Below are positions 26,891 to 37,307 of a stretch of 64,000 nucleotides of DNA, piece after piece. Position 1 is the stretch's first letter; each line of letters opens with the position of its first letter. A model generated the notes under the pieces. That model worked only from the letters and a program-made list of their open reading frames with translations, had not been told where the DNA came from and did not search any database. Source of the stretch: Pseudodesulfovibrio aespoeensis Aspo-2 (GTDB lineage Bacteria; Desulfobacterota; Desulfovibrionia; Desulfovibrionales; Desulfovibrionaceae). The position numbers and the translations under genes are program-made. The stretch covers positions 930,001-994,000 of the forward strand of contig NC_014844.1 in assembly GCF_000176915.2 (NCBI RefSeq), in the 5' to 3' direction.

Positions 26891-28060
26891 ATGACTACTG
26901 AAGCCGTCTCCAAGAATACTCTGTTCACTCCGTTCAACGTCATCGCCGGGCTGATCCTGGTCATGGGCGCGTTCCTCACGGTCTGGCGCTTTGGCTGGGG
27001 CCTTGGCGCGGTGACCAACCTCGACCACAACAACCCCTGGGGCATCTGGATCGGGTTCGACCTGCTCTGCGGCGTGGCCCTGGCCGCCGGTGGCTACGTC
27101 ACCTCGTCCGCGGTCTACCTCTTTGGCATGAAGAAACACCACGCCGCCGTGCGCCCGGCCATCCTGACCGCGTTCCTCGGCTACCTCTTCGTGGTCATCG
27201 CGCTCAACTACGATCTGGGCCGCCCCTGGCGTCTGCCCTATCCCTTCGTGGTCCAGTCGGGAACCACCTCCATGCTCTTTGAGGTGGGTCTGTGCGTGGC
27301 CCTGTACCTGACGGTCCTGTTCCTGGAGTTCTCGCCCGCCGCCCTGGAGTGGCTGGGCTACAAGAAGCTCCGCAACACGATCCATGGCTGCACCATCGCC
27401 CTGACCATCTTCGGCGTGGTCCTGTCCACCCTGCACCAGTCTTCTCTGGGCGCTCTCTACCTCGTGGCCCCGAGCAAGCTGCATCCCCTGTGGTACTCCA
27501 CCTATCTGCCGACATTCTTCTTCATCTCGTCGGTAGCCGCGGGCATGTCCATGGTCATGCTCGAAGGGTGGCTCTCCCACAAGCCGTTGCACAGCAAGAT
27601 GAGCAAGGAATACCTCGGCCAGCATGACGACCTGTACTACTCGTTCGCCAAGGGCGCGTCGTGGGTTCTGCTCGGCTACTGCTTCATCAAGGTCATCGGC
27701 ATCGCCGTGGACAACGAGTGGCATTTGCTGGCCACCGGCTGGGGCCAGTGGTTCCTCTTCGAGCTGCTCGGCTTTGCCCTGCTGCCATCGCTGCTCTACG
27801 CCATCGGCGTGCGCGAGAAAAACCTGAAGCTCATCCGCTGGACCGCGCTGCTGACCGTTCTGGGCATTGTCCTGAACCGGCTCAACGTCTCGCTCATCGC
27901 CTTCAACTACCACCTGCCTTCCGAGATGCGCTACGTGCCCAGCTGGCAGGAGGTCGGTGTCACGCTGTTCGTGTGCACCATGCTCGTCGTAACCTTCAAG
28001 TTCATCGCTACCCGGATGCCGATCTTCCACGATCATCCCGCGTACAAGGATGAGCACTAA
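26891..28060 (+). CDS. hmcC: Hmc complex membrane subunit C (NrfD family)
   Basis: A 389-residue polytopic protein of the NrfD/PsrC family, with about ten membrane spans. Typical segments are GIWIGFDLLCGVALAAGGY, LNYDLGRPWRLPYP and FVSSVAAGMS-like IFFISSVAAGMSMVM. Family members handle quinone without cofactors of their own. The start codon follows the hmcB stop directly, so the two are translationally coupled. Confidence 0.93.
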   Translation: MTTEAVSKNTLFTPFNVIAGLILVMGAFLTVWRFGWGLGAVTNLDHNNPWGIWIGFDLLCGVALAAGGYVTSSAVYLFGMKKHHAAVRPAILTAFLGYLFVVIALNYDLGRPWRLPYPFVVQSGTTSMLFEVGLCVALYLTVLFLEFSPAALEWLGYKKLRNTIHGCTIALTIFGVVLSTLHQSSLGALYLVAPSKLHPLWYSTYLPTFFFISSVAAGMSMVMLEGWLSHKPLHSKMSKEYLGQHDDLYYSFAKGASWVLLGYCFIKVIGIAVDNEWHLLATGWGQWFLFELLGFALLPSLLYAIGVREKNLKLIRWTALLTVLGIVLNRLNVSLIAFNYHLPSEMRYVPSWQEVGVTLFVCTMLVVTFKFIATRMPIFHDHPAYKDEH

Positions 28061-28078
28061 ACCTGGGAGGACGGGAAA

Positions 28079-28210
28079 ATGGAACATGCATTCTACACCC
28101 TTCAGGATTTCATGCTCTACACCAAGGGTTGGGCATACATCCTCATGGGCGCGTCCCTTGTGGTTTTCGTGGCCTACTGGAAGTTCCTCTTCAGCAGGGA
28201 CAAGGATTAA
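28079..28210 (+). CDS. hmcD: Hmc complex small membrane subunit D
   Basis: A 43-residue protein, MEHAFYTLQDFMLYTKGWAY followed by a single span (ILMGASLVVFVAYWKFLF) and ending SRDKD. GGGAGG precedes the ATG. Position between hmcC and hmcE, size and topology match HmcD (about 47 residues in D. vulgaris, as I recall). Confidence 0.9.
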   Translation: MEHAFYTLQDFMLYTKGWAYILMGASLVVFVAYWKFLFSRDKD

Positions 28211-28237
28211 CAGGTCATCAGATACGAGGAGTTTACA

Positions 28238-28915
28238 ATGTACGAGATGTTAACCGGACCCGCCCTGTGGCTGGCATTCGCCATCGCCGTCATCGGGCTT
28301 GTCGTCCGCACGGTATTCTATATCCAGGGCCTGCACTGGAGGCTGGACCGCGTGGCCTATACCGCGCACCCGGCCGCCGGGGCCAAGGGAGCCATCCGCT
28401 CCATTCTGGCCTTCCTGATCCCCTTTGCCAACCACAGCTGGCGGGCCAAGCCGGGTTTCACCATCATGTTCTTCACCTTTCACATCGGTCTTCTGGCCGT
28501 GCCCCTCTTCCTTGAAGGCCACGCCGTCATCATCATGGAGCGGTTCGGCATTGCCTGGCCCGCCATGTCCATGGCCGCCGCCGACTTCCTGACCGTGGCC
28601 ATGCTGGTCGCCGCCCTGGGTATTGCCATGCGCCGCATGCTGCTGCCCGAGGTGCGCATCGTGACCGACGCCAAGGACTGGATCGTGCTCGTCGTGTCCG
28701 TCGCGCCCTTTGTGACCGGTTTCATGGTCGTGCACGGGGTCGGCGACTACGACTTCTGGCTGCTGACCCACATCGTCAGCGGTCTGGCCTGGATCGCGCT
28801 TCTGCCGTTCACCAAGCTGTTCCACGTTGTCGGCTTCTTCTGGTCCCGCGCCCAGCTGGGCATGGACTTCGGCATCAAGCGCGGCGGCATGAAGTACAAG
28901 AGCTTCGACTGGTAA
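28238..28915 (+). CDS. hmcE: Hmc complex membrane subunit E
   Basis: A 225-residue integral membrane protein resembling the haem-b NarI/DsrM type. About five or six spans are visible (LWLAFAIAVIGLVVRTVFYI, FTIMFFTFHIGLLAVPLFL, WIVLVVSVAPFVTGFMVV). Histidines in spans (FHIGL, LTHIVSG, KLFHVVGFF) are candidate haem ligands. It works with HmcF at the cytoplasmic side. Confidence 0.92.
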   Translation: MYEMLTGPALWLAFAIAVIGLVVRTVFYIQGLHWRLDRVAYTAHPAAGAKGAIRSILAFLIPFANHSWRAKPGFTIMFFTFHIGLLAVPLFLEGHAVIIMERFGIAWPAMSMAAADFLTVAMLVAALGIAMRRMLLPEVRIVTDAKDWIVLVVSVAPFVTGFMVVHGVGDYDFWLLTHIVSGLAWIALLPFTKLFHVVGFFWSRAQLGMDFGIKRGGMKYKSFDW

Positions 28916-28942
28916 GTCGCAGGCCAAACAAGGAGAAGCAAA

Positions 28943-30340
28943 ATGCCCGAAGGAAAGCTGTGTAACAGAAAGCCGATCAACACCGAAGAGTACCTCCAGC
29001 AGGTGCTCAGCGATACCGGCGGCAAAGCATATTACAAGGAAATGGAAGAGCTCGACGTGGATGTCGAGAAGCTTCAGGCGTCCCTCAAGGCCACCCTCAA
29101 GTCCAGGTTCAAGACCTGGCTCGAGATGTGTGCCCACTGTGGGCTGTGCGCTGATGCCTGCTTCCTCTACGAAGTCAACGACCGTGATCCCAAGCAGGTT
29201 CCGGCCTACAAGATCCAGTCCACTCTGGGCGAGATCGTCAAGAAGAACGGCAAGGTCACCAACGAGTTCCTGCGCCACTGCATGGACGTGGCCTGGTCGC
29301 AGTGCACCTGCTGCAACCGCTGCGGCCACTACTGCCCGCACGGCATCGACATGGGCGTCATGTTCGGCTACCTGCGCGGTCTGCTCTACTCGCAGGGTTT
29401 CGTGCCCTGGGAGCTCAAGATCGGCGCTGGCATGCACCGTGTCTACCGCGCCCAGATGAACGTCACCACCGAGGACTGGGTCGAGACCTGCGAGTGGATG
29501 GCCGAGGAGTCCGAAGAGGAATGGCCGGGCCTGACCATCCCCATCGATGTCGAGGACGCGGACATCATGTACACCCTCAACGCCCGCGAGGCCAAGCACT
29601 ACCCCGAGGACATCGCCGAGGCGGCCATCCTCTTCCACCTCACGGGCGAGAACTGGACCATGCCCAGCGAAGGCTGGGAGCAGACCTCGCTCGCCATGTT
29701 CGCCGGCGACTGGGAAGCCTGCACCATGCAGGTCCAGACCGTGTACGATGCCATTGAGCGGCTGCGGCCCAAGCGCGTGGTCGGCACCGAGTGTGGGCAC
29801 GCCCACCGCGCCACGGTCATCGAAGGCCCCTACTGGGTCGGTCGGCCCGACGGCCTGCCTCCCAGGCCCTACATCCACTACGTGGAGTGGGTGGCCGAGG
29901 TGCTGCGCACCGGCCGCCTCAAGATCGATCCGGCAAAAAAGCTCAAGAAGCCCGTCACCTTGCAGGATTCCTGCAACTACGTGCGCAACCACGGACTGGC
30001 CTCCATCACCCGCGAGATCATGTCCTATATCGTGGAGCCCGAATACTTCCGCGAGATGAGCCCCAACCGCGAGCACAACTACTGCTGCGGCGGCGGCGGC
30101 GGATTCAACGGCGTGGGCAAGTACCGCCCGCAGCGCAACGTGGCCCTGGAGAAGAAGCGCGACCAGATCCTGGCCACCGGCGCGGAACTGGTCATCGCCC
30201 CCTGCCACAACTGCTGGGACGCCATCCGCGATCTCGAAGAGGAATTCGAGATTGGCATCAAGTGGTCCTTCCTCAAGCCCTTGCTGATCGAAATGGCCAT
30301 CGTGCCCGATCATCTCAAGCCTGTGGAAGACGACGAATAA
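28943..30340 (+). CDS. hmcF: Hmc complex cytoplasmic iron-sulfur subunit F
   Basis: A 465-residue HdrD-like protein. The N-terminal ferredoxin part has [11 protein letters not shown] and [14 protein letters not shown]. Two CCG-type domains follow, with GTECGHAHR and, in the second, [11 protein letters not shown] and APCHNCWD. Such domains hold non-cubane clusters in heterodisulfide reductases. It is the cytoplasmic terminus of the Hmc complex. It is the last gene; the rrf1-rrf2 regulators found after hmcF in D. vulgaris are not here. Confidence 0.93.
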   Translation: MPEGKLCNRKPINTEEYLQQVLSDTGGKAYYKEMEELDVDVEKLQASLKATLKSRFKTWLEMCAHCGLCADACFLYEVNDRDPKQVPAYKIQSTLGEIVKKNGKVTNEFLRHCMDVAWSQCTCCNRCGHYCPHGIDMGVMFGYLRGLLYSQGFVPWELKIGAGMHRVYRAQMNVTTEDWVETCEWMAEESEEEWPGLTIPIDVEDADIMYTLNAREAKHYPEDIAEAAILFHLTGENWTMPSEGWEQTSLAMFAGDWEACTMQVQTVYDAIERLRPKRVVGTECGHAHRATVIEGPYWVGRPDGLPPRPYIHYVEWVAEVLRTGRLKIDPAKKLKKPVTLQDSCNYVRNHGLASITREIMSYIVEPEYFREMSPNREHNYCCGGGGGFNGVGKYRPQRNVALEKKRDQILATGAELVIAPCHNCWDAIRDLEEEFEIGIKWSFLKPLLIEMAIVPDHLKPVEDDE

Positions 30341-30350
30341 CATACCAAAA

Positions 30351-30439
30351 GGCGGGCCAGGGGCAGCATCCCCCGGCCCGCCGTTCCCATGCCGGTCCCA
30401 TCTCAGTCCGGGACCGGCCCGGACCCGGCAGCGGGTCCG
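30351..30439 (+). terminator. series of three stem-loops after hmcF
   Basis: GGCGGGCC/GGCCCGCC (30351-30358 with 30375-30382), an 8-bp stem 30392-30399 with 30410-30417, and an 8-bp stem 30420-30427 with 30432-30439 (GCAG loop). None has a T-run, so they may be Rho-dependent stops or 3' mRNA protection. Confidence 0.55.
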
Positions 30440-30608
30440 ACGCAGCCGGGGCAGGATGCGGGAACGGGCGGCGGTCCTCAAGCCCGCCGTCCGGACACGG
30501 GGGTGTTGTACACTGACCCCGCATCCTGCTCTCCGGCTCCCTCCAGCTCCTGTTTTTCATACCGCAGCCCTTGCCAAAACCCAGCGAAGCGTTATCCTCT
30601 GCGCTCAT

Positions 30609-31169
<561 letters not shown>

Positions 31170-31187
31170 CCCGGCCAAGGAGAACTC

Positions 31188-31736
31188 ATGGAAATCAGAG
31201 GCACCACCATAATCGCGGTCAAGGACGACAACGGCACTGCCATGGCCGGGGACGGTCAGGTCACCCTTGGCCAGTCCGTGGCCATGAAACACACTGCCCG
31301 CAAGGTGCGCCGCATCTACAAGGACAAGGTCATTATCGGCTTCGCCGGAGCCACCGCCGATGCCTTCACCCTGTCCGAACGCTTTGAAGGCAAGCTCGAA
31401 ACCTACTCCGGCAACCTCCTGCGCGCCGCCGTGGAACTGGCCAAGGACTGGCGCACGGACAAATACCTGCGCCGACTCGAAGCCATGCTCCTGGCCGCAG
31501 ACGGCGAGCATATCCTGATCATCTCCGGCACCGGCGATGTCATCGAACCTGACGACGGATTGGCCGCCATAGGCTCGGGCGGCCCCTACGCCCTGGCTGC
31601 CGGACGCGCCCTGCGCCGCAATACGGACTTCACCGCCGCGGTAATAGCCACCAAAGCCATGGAAATAGCCGCAGAAATCTGCGTCTTTACCAACGACAAG
31701 ATAGTCCTGGAAACCCAGGAGAAATCGGGCGGGTGA
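31188..31736 (+). CDS. hslV: ATP-dependent protease proteolytic subunit HslV
   Basis: A 182-residue proteasome-beta-like peptidase. After processing, the catalytic Thr would be the first of TTIIAVK. Typical family features are [35 protein letters not shown] and [15 protein letters not shown]. It forms double hexamers capped by HslU. RBS AAGGAG precedes the ATG. Its partner hslU lies 310 bp downstream, beyond a repeat element. Confidence 0.96.
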   Translation: MEIRGTTIIAVKDDNGTAMAGDGQVTLGQSVAMKHTARKVRRIYKDKVIIGFAGATADAFTLSERFEGKLETYSGNLLRAAVELAKDWRTDKYLRRLEAMLLAADGEHILIISGTGDVIEPDDGLAAIGSGGPYALAAGRALRRNTDFTAAVIATKAMEIAAEICVFTNDKIVLETQEKSGG

Positions 31737-31746
31737 ATGAATTTAC

Positions 31747-32026
31747 CAGGGGAAACCTTTTGAGAAAGTTTCCCCCCCTGTCAAACTTTTTGGGGCTACG
31801 CCGCCAGAAAGGTCAGGAGCGAGAAAGGGGTTGAAGGCGGCGTAGAGGGCGCGCGCGAGCACAAGGCGCGCCTTGCCTGGAAATAGTGGAAAGAAGCGGT
31901 GTGCGTGCTCGCTGATCAACGCCAGCTCCGCCGCCGTCATCATCGTTGCTCCCGCAGTCTTCACAGGCGGCGGAGGGCCAAAAAGTTTTGGAGAGTCCAG
32001 AGCACCTTTTCCAAAAGGTTCTCTGG
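31747..32026. repeat. MITE-like intergenic element with hairpin ends
   Basis: About 280 bp filling the hslV-hslU gap. Each end is itself a hairpin (31749-31775 and 31997-32026), and the two ends are imperfect inverted repeats of each other: both read inward as CCAG, then an AACCTTTTG block, then AAACTTTTTGG and a GCCGCC-type block. No transposase is encoded. I associate hairpins of this kind with dispersed intergenic repeats in Desulfovibrio genomes. Confidence 0.7.
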
Positions 32027-32046
32027 CCGCCGGAGGCATTCATCTC

Positions 32047-33426
32047 ATGAGCAATCTGACTCCCAGAGAGATCGTTTCGGAACTCGACAGGTATATCATC
32101 GGCCAGGATGCGGCCAAGCGGATGGTGGCCATTGCCATGCGCAACCGGTGGCGTCGCCAGCAGCTCGACCCGGAGTTGCGGGACGATATCGCGCCCAAGA
32201 ACATCATTTTGATGGGGCCGACCGGGGTGGGCAAGACCGAGATCGCGCGGCGGCTGGCGCGGTTGGCCAACTGCCCGTTTTTCAAGGTCGAGGCCACCAA
32301 GTTCACTGAGGTGGGCTATGTGGGCCGCGATGTGGAGTCCATGATCCGCGATCTGATGGAGATCGGCGTGAACATGGTGCGCAAGGAGGAGACCGAGAAG
32401 GTGCGCATCAAGGCGGAGAAGAACGCCGAAGAGCGTCTGCTTGATCTGTTGCTGCCGCGCAGCAAGCCAGGCGGGGGGCAGGCCGGGTTCTTCATGGGCT
32501 CGCAGTCGGGCGAGATCGAGGAGAAGCAGGAGACGGGCAGGGACGACGCCACGCGCGAGAAGTTCCGGCAGATGTTCCGGGCGGGCCAGCTGGACGAGCG
32601 CGAGGTGGAGCTTGAGGTCAGGGTCCAGTCCGGGGCGCAGGTGGAGATCATGGCCATTCCGGGCATGGAGGGCATGGGATCGAATTTGCAGAGTGCCTTT
32701 GCCAACATGTTCCCGAGCAAGCGCAAGCAGCGCAAGATGAAGATCCGCGAGGCGTATCTGGTGTTGGTGGACGAGGAGGCGGAAAAGCTGATCGACCCGG
32801 ACGCGGTCAACGAACTGGCGCGCGAGCGGGTGGAGCAGCAGGGGATTTTGTTCCTGGACGAGTTGGACAAGATCGCCTCGCGTCACGATCAGGCGGGCGG
32901 GGCCGACGTGTCGCGCGAGGGCGTACAGCGCGATCTGCTGCCCGTGGTCGAGGGCAGCGTGGTCAACACCAAGTATGGCATGGTCAAGACCGATCACATC
33001 CTGTTCATTGCCGCCGGGGCGTTCCATTTTGCCAAGCCTTCGGATTTGATCCCGGAGTTGCAGGGGCGCTTCCCGTTGCGCGAGGCGCTTGATTCGCTGC
33101 ACAAGGAGGAGTTCTACCGCATCCTGACCGAGCCGCGCAACGCGCTGACCGTGCAGTACAAGGCGCTGCTCGGGACCGAGGGGGTGAGTGTGGACTTCAC
33201 CAGGGAGGCACTGGAGGAGATCGCGGCCACTGCCGAGAAGATCAACGAGGAGACCGAGAACATCGGCGCGCGCAGGCTGTACACGATCATGGAAAAGATC
33301 CTGGCGAACCTCTCCTATGAGGCGCCGGACAAGTCGGGCGTGACCGTGGTCATAGACCGCGACTATGTGCTTGAGCAGCTCGGCGACGTGGTGGAAAACC
33401 GTGACCTGTCGAGGTACATTCTCTAG
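32047..33426 (+). CDS. hslU: ATP-dependent protease ATPase subunit HslU
   Basis: A 459-residue AAA+ unfoldase. Walker A is [15 protein letters not shown], the pore region is [20 protein letters not shown], Walker B is [11 protein letters not shown], and the C-terminus ends DLSRYIL, the segment that inserts into HslV. The I-domain (about 110-235) is intact and the length is normal. ATG at 32047 has GGAGG at 32032-32036; that site lies just outside the repeat element. The frame reads back into the element but that part is not HslU. Confidence 0.96.
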   Translation: MSNLTPREIVSELDRYIIGQDAAKRMVAIAMRNRWRRQQLDPELRDDIAPKNIILMGPTGVGKTEIARRLARLANCPFFKVEATKFTEVGYVGRDVESMIRDLMEIGVNMVRKEETEKVRIKAEKNAEERLLDLLLPRSKPGGGQAGFFMGSQSGEIEEKQETGRDDATREKFRQMFRAGQLDEREVELEVRVQSGAQVEIMAIPGMEGMGSNLQSAFANMFPSKRKQRKMKIREAYLVLVDEEAEKLIDPDAVNELARERVEQQGILFLDELDKIASRHDQAGGADVSREGVQRDLLPVVEGSVVNTKYGMVKTDHILFIAAGAFHFAKPSDLIPELQGRFPLREALDSLHKEEFYRILTEPRNALTVQYKALLGTEGVSVDFTREALEEIAATAEKINEETENIGARRLYTIMEKILANLSYEAPDKSGVTVVIDRDYVLEQLGDVVENRDLSRYIL

Positions 33427-33436
33427 GAGAGGTCCA

Positions 33437-34276
33437 ATGGAGACGGAAAAGGGGATCGCCCTGATCGGCGTGCCGCTGGACGAGAATTCGTCGTACATGC
33501 GCGGGGCGGCTGCCGGGGCGCGGGCTGGCATCGAGGCGGTCTGGTGCGAGTCGGCCAATCTGTGGACCGAGACCGGGCATGACCTGTCGCGGGCGCTGCA
33601 GAACGCCGGGCCGGTGGATTTCGCGGGCGCGGAGTCGCCGGGAGCGCGCATGGAGCGCGTTGCGCGGTCGGCGCGAGCGGTCGGGGAATCAGGGGCGTTG
33701 CCCATATTCGTGGGCGGGGATCATTCCATCACGTATCCGCTGGTGCGGGGATTGCGCGAGGCGGTGGGGGAGTTTGACATCCTCCATTTCGACGCCCATC
33801 CCGATTGCTATGACTTGTTTGACGGCAATCCGGCGTCCCACGCCTCGCCCTTTGCCCGGATCATGGAGCAGGGGCTGTGCGGGCGGCTGGTGTCGGTGGG
33901 CATCCGCACGGCCACGGGCCACCAGCGCGAGCAGCGGGAGCGGCTTGGCATCGAGTGGCTGGAGATGCGGCACCGGGCGAGTTGGCCCGCACTCTCGTTC
34001 GCGAGGCCGGTGTATGTGAGTTTCGACCTGGACGTGCTGGACCCGGCCCATGCGCCGGGCGTGGCCCATCACGAGCCGGGCGGGCTGACCACGCGCCAGG
34101 CGCTCGACATCATCCAGGCCATCAATGCGCCCATGGTGGGCGCGGACGTGGTGGAGTTGAACCCGGCGCGCGACCGGGACGGGGTCACGGCCATGACCGC
34201 CGCCAAGATCATCAGGGAGCTGGCCGGGATGATGCTTGATGGAATGGGGCTGGCCGGGGTCAAAAAGGCGGGGTGA
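33437..34276 (+). CDS. arginase/agmatinase/formiminoglutamase family hydrolase
   Basis: A 279-residue ureohydrolase-fold enzyme. The binuclear manganese ligands are visible in GGDHSITYP, HFDAHPDCYD and SFDLDVLDP. The C-terminal VGADVVELNPARD is typical. It starts after AGGAGAGG, 10 nt beyond hslU, so it is probably in the same operon. A second family member at 58000-58857 is the better agmatinase by context, so the substrate of this one (arginine, formiminoglutamate, guanidino compound) is open. Confidence 0.88.
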   Translation: METEKGIALIGVPLDENSSYMRGAAAGARAGIEAVWCESANLWTETGHDLSRALQNAGPVDFAGAESPGARMERVARSARAVGESGALPIFVGGDHSITYPLVRGLREAVGEFDILHFDAHPDCYDLFDGNPASHASPFARIMEQGLCGRLVSVGIRTATGHQREQRERLGIEWLEMRHRASWPALSFARPVYVSFDLDVLDPAHAPGVAHHEPGGLTTRQALDIIQAINAPMVGADVVELNPARDRDGVTAMTAAKIIRELAGMMLDGMGLAGVKKAG

Positions 34277-34300
34277 GCGGCCCCATGGGTTTTCAATGGA

Positions 34301-34336
34301 AACCGCCCCTGGCATGTTTTGCCGGGGGCGGTTTTT
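34301..34336. terminator. intrinsic terminator between arginase-like gene and CLC gene
   Basis: A 14-bp stem with one G-T pair (34301-34314 with 34320-34333), 5-nt loop, followed by T5. It serves the plus-strand operon and possibly the convergent CLC gene. Confidence 0.88.
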
Positions 34337-34354
34337 GCTGTTGTTCGGTGCGGT

Positions 34355-36256
34355 TCAGTGGCGGGTTCGAGGCAGGGGGGGACGGGGTTGCCCGTCCTGT
34401 TCGGCGTTGCCCTCGGCAGTGCCCTTGACCATGGCGATGGCCTCGGCATAGGCCTGGAACACGTCGTCGCGGTTGATCAGGCCGATGATGTCGTTGGTGT
34501 CTGTCTGCGAGACCACGGGAACCTGTCCATAGTCGGTATTCACGAAACGGAGCAGGGCCTGGTAGAGATCGTAGTCGGGCCGGACATAGACGGGCCGCGA
34601 CATGAGGTCGCGCACCACCACCAGGTCGTGCAGTCCCTCGTCGAACATCCAGTTGCGCACGTTGTGGATGGAGACCATGCCCACGTACGTCCCGTCCGCT
34701 TTGGTGACCGGAAAATAGAGCTGCGGCGAGTTGGCGATGACCTCGGTCAGTTCCTTGAGGGAGGTGGACTCCTTGAGGATGATGACCTCGCCGGGGTTGT
34801 AGAAGTCAGCCACGTGCATCTGTTCGAGCACGTTGATGGTGGCGTCCTCGACATGGGCGGGCGAGTCGAATTTGTTGTCCACCTGGTGCTCGTAGAGGGA
34901 GACGTTGCGGCAGAGCACGAGGCACAGGGCCGAGGCGAGCATGAGCGGGGCGAGCAGGCCGTAGCCCTGGGTCAGCTCGGTGACCATGATCAGCGGGCCG
35001 ATGGGCGCGCTGGCCACCCCTGCGAAAAAGGCGGCCATGCCCACCAGGATATAAGCGCCCGGCTGGGTGACGATGTCCGGGAAAAAGGCGTGGCCGAACT
35101 TGCCCACCAGCCCGCCGGACATGCCGCCCACGAAAAGGGCGGGCGCGAACATGCCGCCGGACATGCCTGAGCCGATGGTGACCGAGGTGGCGATGGTCTT
35201 GCCCACGATGAGGTAGCACATGCCCAGGGCCGGGATCTGGCCGAGCATGGCCAGCTCCAGCCAGCCGTAGCCGCCCGAAAGCACTCCGCCGGTAATCAGG
35301 CCGTCGGTGGCGGTGTGCGGATAGAGTATGCCGATGAGCCCCATGGCCAGCCCGCCGATGCCCATGGACCAGATCAGGCCGATCTTCTCTCGCAGGGGGA
35401 AGAAGATGTGGTACTTGATGACGTGGAAGGTGCGGACGTACATCCAGCCCGCTGCCGCGCAGACCAGAGCGAGCAGGGCGTAGAAGAACAGCTCGCGGGG
35501 ATCGTGGAAGGTGAAGCGCGGGATGCCGAAGATGGGGTCTGTGCCGAAGAAGAAGGTGAAGATGGAGTAGGAGACCACCGAGCTCATGACCGCGGGCAGG
35601 ATGGCCTCGGCCTCGAAGTCCTCGCGGTAGATGACCTCCACGGCGGTGAGCGCGCCGCCCAGCGGGGCGCGGAAGATGGCGCCCAGCCCGCCCGCGGCGC
35701 CCGCCAGCAGCAGGATGCGCCGCTCCTTGGCCGAGAAGTCGAATATCTTGGCCAGCCAGGAGCCTGCGCCCGCGCCCATCTGGGTGATGGGGCCTTCGCG
35801 GCCCGCGCTGCCGCCCGAGGCGATGGTCAGCACCGAGCAGATCCCCCGGATGATGGCCACGCGCGCCCGGATGATGCCGCCCTGGTTGTGGAAGGCGTTG
35901 ATGGTGGCGTCCGTGCCGTCCGTGCCTCCGGCAATGGTCTCGGGAATGAAACGGCTGACCAGCCAGCCGGTGAAGAGCCCGGTGCCGGTGGTGAAGACCG
36001 GGATGACCCAGGGCCGGAACTCGCCCACCGGGCCGTGGAAGATGCCTTCGCCAGCCGGCTCGGGCGAGACGATGCCCGCCAGGAAATGCTGGACAAAATA
36101 CGTGCCCGCCTCCACCAGCCAGAAGAAGCTCACGGCCACCAGCCCTGAGAGGATGCCCGCCAGGACGCCGATGACCAGCCAGCGGAACGAGGTGACTGTC
36201 CGGTATGATCGGACAAAGGCCAGCCAGTAATTGATGAACCTTGTCAGCAGCGGCAT
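34355..36256 (-). CDS. CLC chloride channel/transporter with CBS domains
   Basis: A 633-residue membrane protein. The CLC selectivity motifs are GGSAGREGPITQMG (with the gating Glu) and GSGMSGGMFAPALF. About residues 20-450 are membrane domain; about 470-610 hold two CBS domains (ADFYNPGEVIILKESTSLKE and MSRPVYVRPDYDLYQALLRF) that usually bind adenine nucleotides. The start overlaps the end of ribF by 13 nt, suggesting coupling. A channel or an H+/Cl- exchanger cannot be decided here. Confidence 0.93.
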   Translation of the reverse strand: MPLLTRFINYWLAFVRSYRTVTSFRWLVIGVLAGILSGLVAVSFFWLVEAGTYFVQHFLAGIVSPEPAGEGIFHGPVGEFRPWVIPVFTTGTGLFTGWLVSRFIPETIAGGTDGTDATINAFHNQGGIIRARVAIIRGICSVLTIASGGSAGREGPITQMGAGAGSWLAKIFDFSAKERRILLLAGAAGGLGAIFRAPLGGALTAVEVIYREDFEAEAILPAVMSSVVSYSIFTFFFGTDPIFGIPRFTFHDPRELFFYALLALVCAAAGWMYVRTFHVIKYHIFFPLREKIGLIWSMGIGGLAMGLIGILYPHTATDGLITGGVLSGGYGWLELAMLGQIPALGMCYLIVGKTIATSVTIGSGMSGGMFAPALFVGGMSGGLVGKFGHAFFPDIVTQPGAYILVGMAAFFAGVASAPIGPLIMVTELTQGYGLLAPLMLASALCLVLCRNVSLYEHQVDNKFDSPAHVEDATINVLEQMHVADFYNPGEVIILKESTSLKELTEVIANSPQLYFPVTKADGTYVGMVSIHNVRNWMFDEGLHDLVVVRDLMSRPVYVRPDYDLYQALLRFVNTDYGQVPVVSQTDTNDIIGLINRDDVFQAYAEAIAMVKGTAEGNAEQDGQPRPPLPRTRH

Positions 36257-37242
36257 GGCTGTCCCGGGGTTGTGCCGGGTTCGAAGGCGGGCCGGGTGAG
36301 CATGATCTCGGCTTCGGGTTGCGAGAGGATCTGCCGTCCCAGTTCCACGTCCTTGGTGATGCGCGCCCGGAGTTCGTCGAGGCCGGAAAATTTTCTCTCG
36401 TCGCGGATGCGCTGGACAAAGTGGACGCGGATGTCCGCGCCGTAGAGGTCGCCGCTATAGTCGAGGATGTGCGCTTCCACCGAGAGGGCGTCGTTGCCGA
36501 AGGTGGGGTTGATGCCGATGTTGGCCACGCCCATGCGCACCTCGCCGGGCACCTCGACCCAGATGGCGTAGACGCCGGGCATGGGGAACAGCTCGTCCAC
36601 CAGCTTGAGATTGGCGGTGGGAAAGCCGAGCAGCCTGCCGCCCCGGTTCATGCCGTGAACCACCCGTCCCTTGACCTGATAGAACCTGCCGAGCAGGGGG
36701 CGCGCCGCCCAGACCCTGCCCGACTGGACAAGGTCGCGGATGCGGGTGGAGCTGACCACCGCGCCATCGATGGTGACCGGATCGAGGCGGTCCACGGCAA
36801 AGCCGCAGGCCGCGCCCAGCTCGCTCAGGGTCTCGAAATTGCCGGAGCGGCCCTTGCCCAGATGGTAGTCGTAGCCGATGATCATCTCCTGCATGTGCAC
36901 CCCGTCCACCAGGTATTTCCTGACGAATTCCTCTGGCGAGAGGCGGGCCATCTCCAGGGTGAATTCGAGGAGCAGGCAGACCTGCGGGCCGTGCTGCGAG
37001 ATGAGTTCGAGCTTTTGCTCGGTCAGTGTGATGAAGGGCGGGGCTGCCGCTTTGCCGAGCACCTGGAGGGGATGGGGGTCGAAGGTGACCACCACGCTGA
37101 CCAGCCCCTGCGCCTTGGCCCTGGAGGTGGCCAGCTCGATGAGCTTCTGGTGGCCCTTGTGCACGCCGTCGAAGTTGCCGATGGTCACGCATGACCCGGC
37201 AATGGCACCCCGGATGTCTTCTATGTTTTTGACGATGATCAT
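36244..37242 (-). CDS. ribF: bifunctional riboflavin kinase/FAD synthetase
   Basis: A 332-residue enzyme making FMN and FAD. The N-terminal nucleotidyltransferase has TIGNFDGVHKGHQKLIE and VTFDPHPLQVL, followed by GYDYHLGKGRSGNFETL. The C-terminal kinase has VVHGMNRGGRLLGFPTANL and PMPGVYAIWVEV. Length and order are standard. It lies downstream of the M48 protease gene and overlaps the CLC gene. Confidence 0.96.
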   Translation of the reverse strand: MIIVKNIEDIRGAIAGSCVTIGNFDGVHKGHQKLIELATSRAKAQGLVSVVVTFDPHPLQVLGKAAAPPFITLTEQKLELISQHGPQVCLLLEFTLEMARLSPEEFVRKYLVDGVHMQEMIIGYDYHLGKGRSGNFETLSELGAACGFAVDRLDPVTIDGAVVSSTRIRDLVQSGRVWAARPLLGRFYQVKGRVVHGMNRGGRLLGFPTANLKLVDELFPMPGVYAIWVEVPGEVRMGVANIGINPTFGNDALSVEAHILDYSGDLYGADIRVHFVQRIRDERKFSGLDELRARITKDVELGRQILSQPEAEIMLTRPAFEPGTTPGQPCRC

Positions 37243-37307
37243 GTTTTTGGTGTTGCGGGCTGGAAAAAAGGGACGCTACGCCAATTCGCCCAGGTATTCA
37301 AGGCCTG

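Noticed and set aside
25775-28087. Long minus-strand frame (about 770 codons) opposite hmcB/hmcC
   Set aside because: It is a His/Gly/Val-rich mirror of the real genes caused by high GC at third positions, with no family-like segments. The same holds for long frames opposite hmcE/F, hslU, the pump and other genes.
31813-33705. 630-codon minus-strand frame across the repeat element and hslU
   Set aside because: hslU on the plus strand is unmistakable and complete; the antisense frame is composition-driven.
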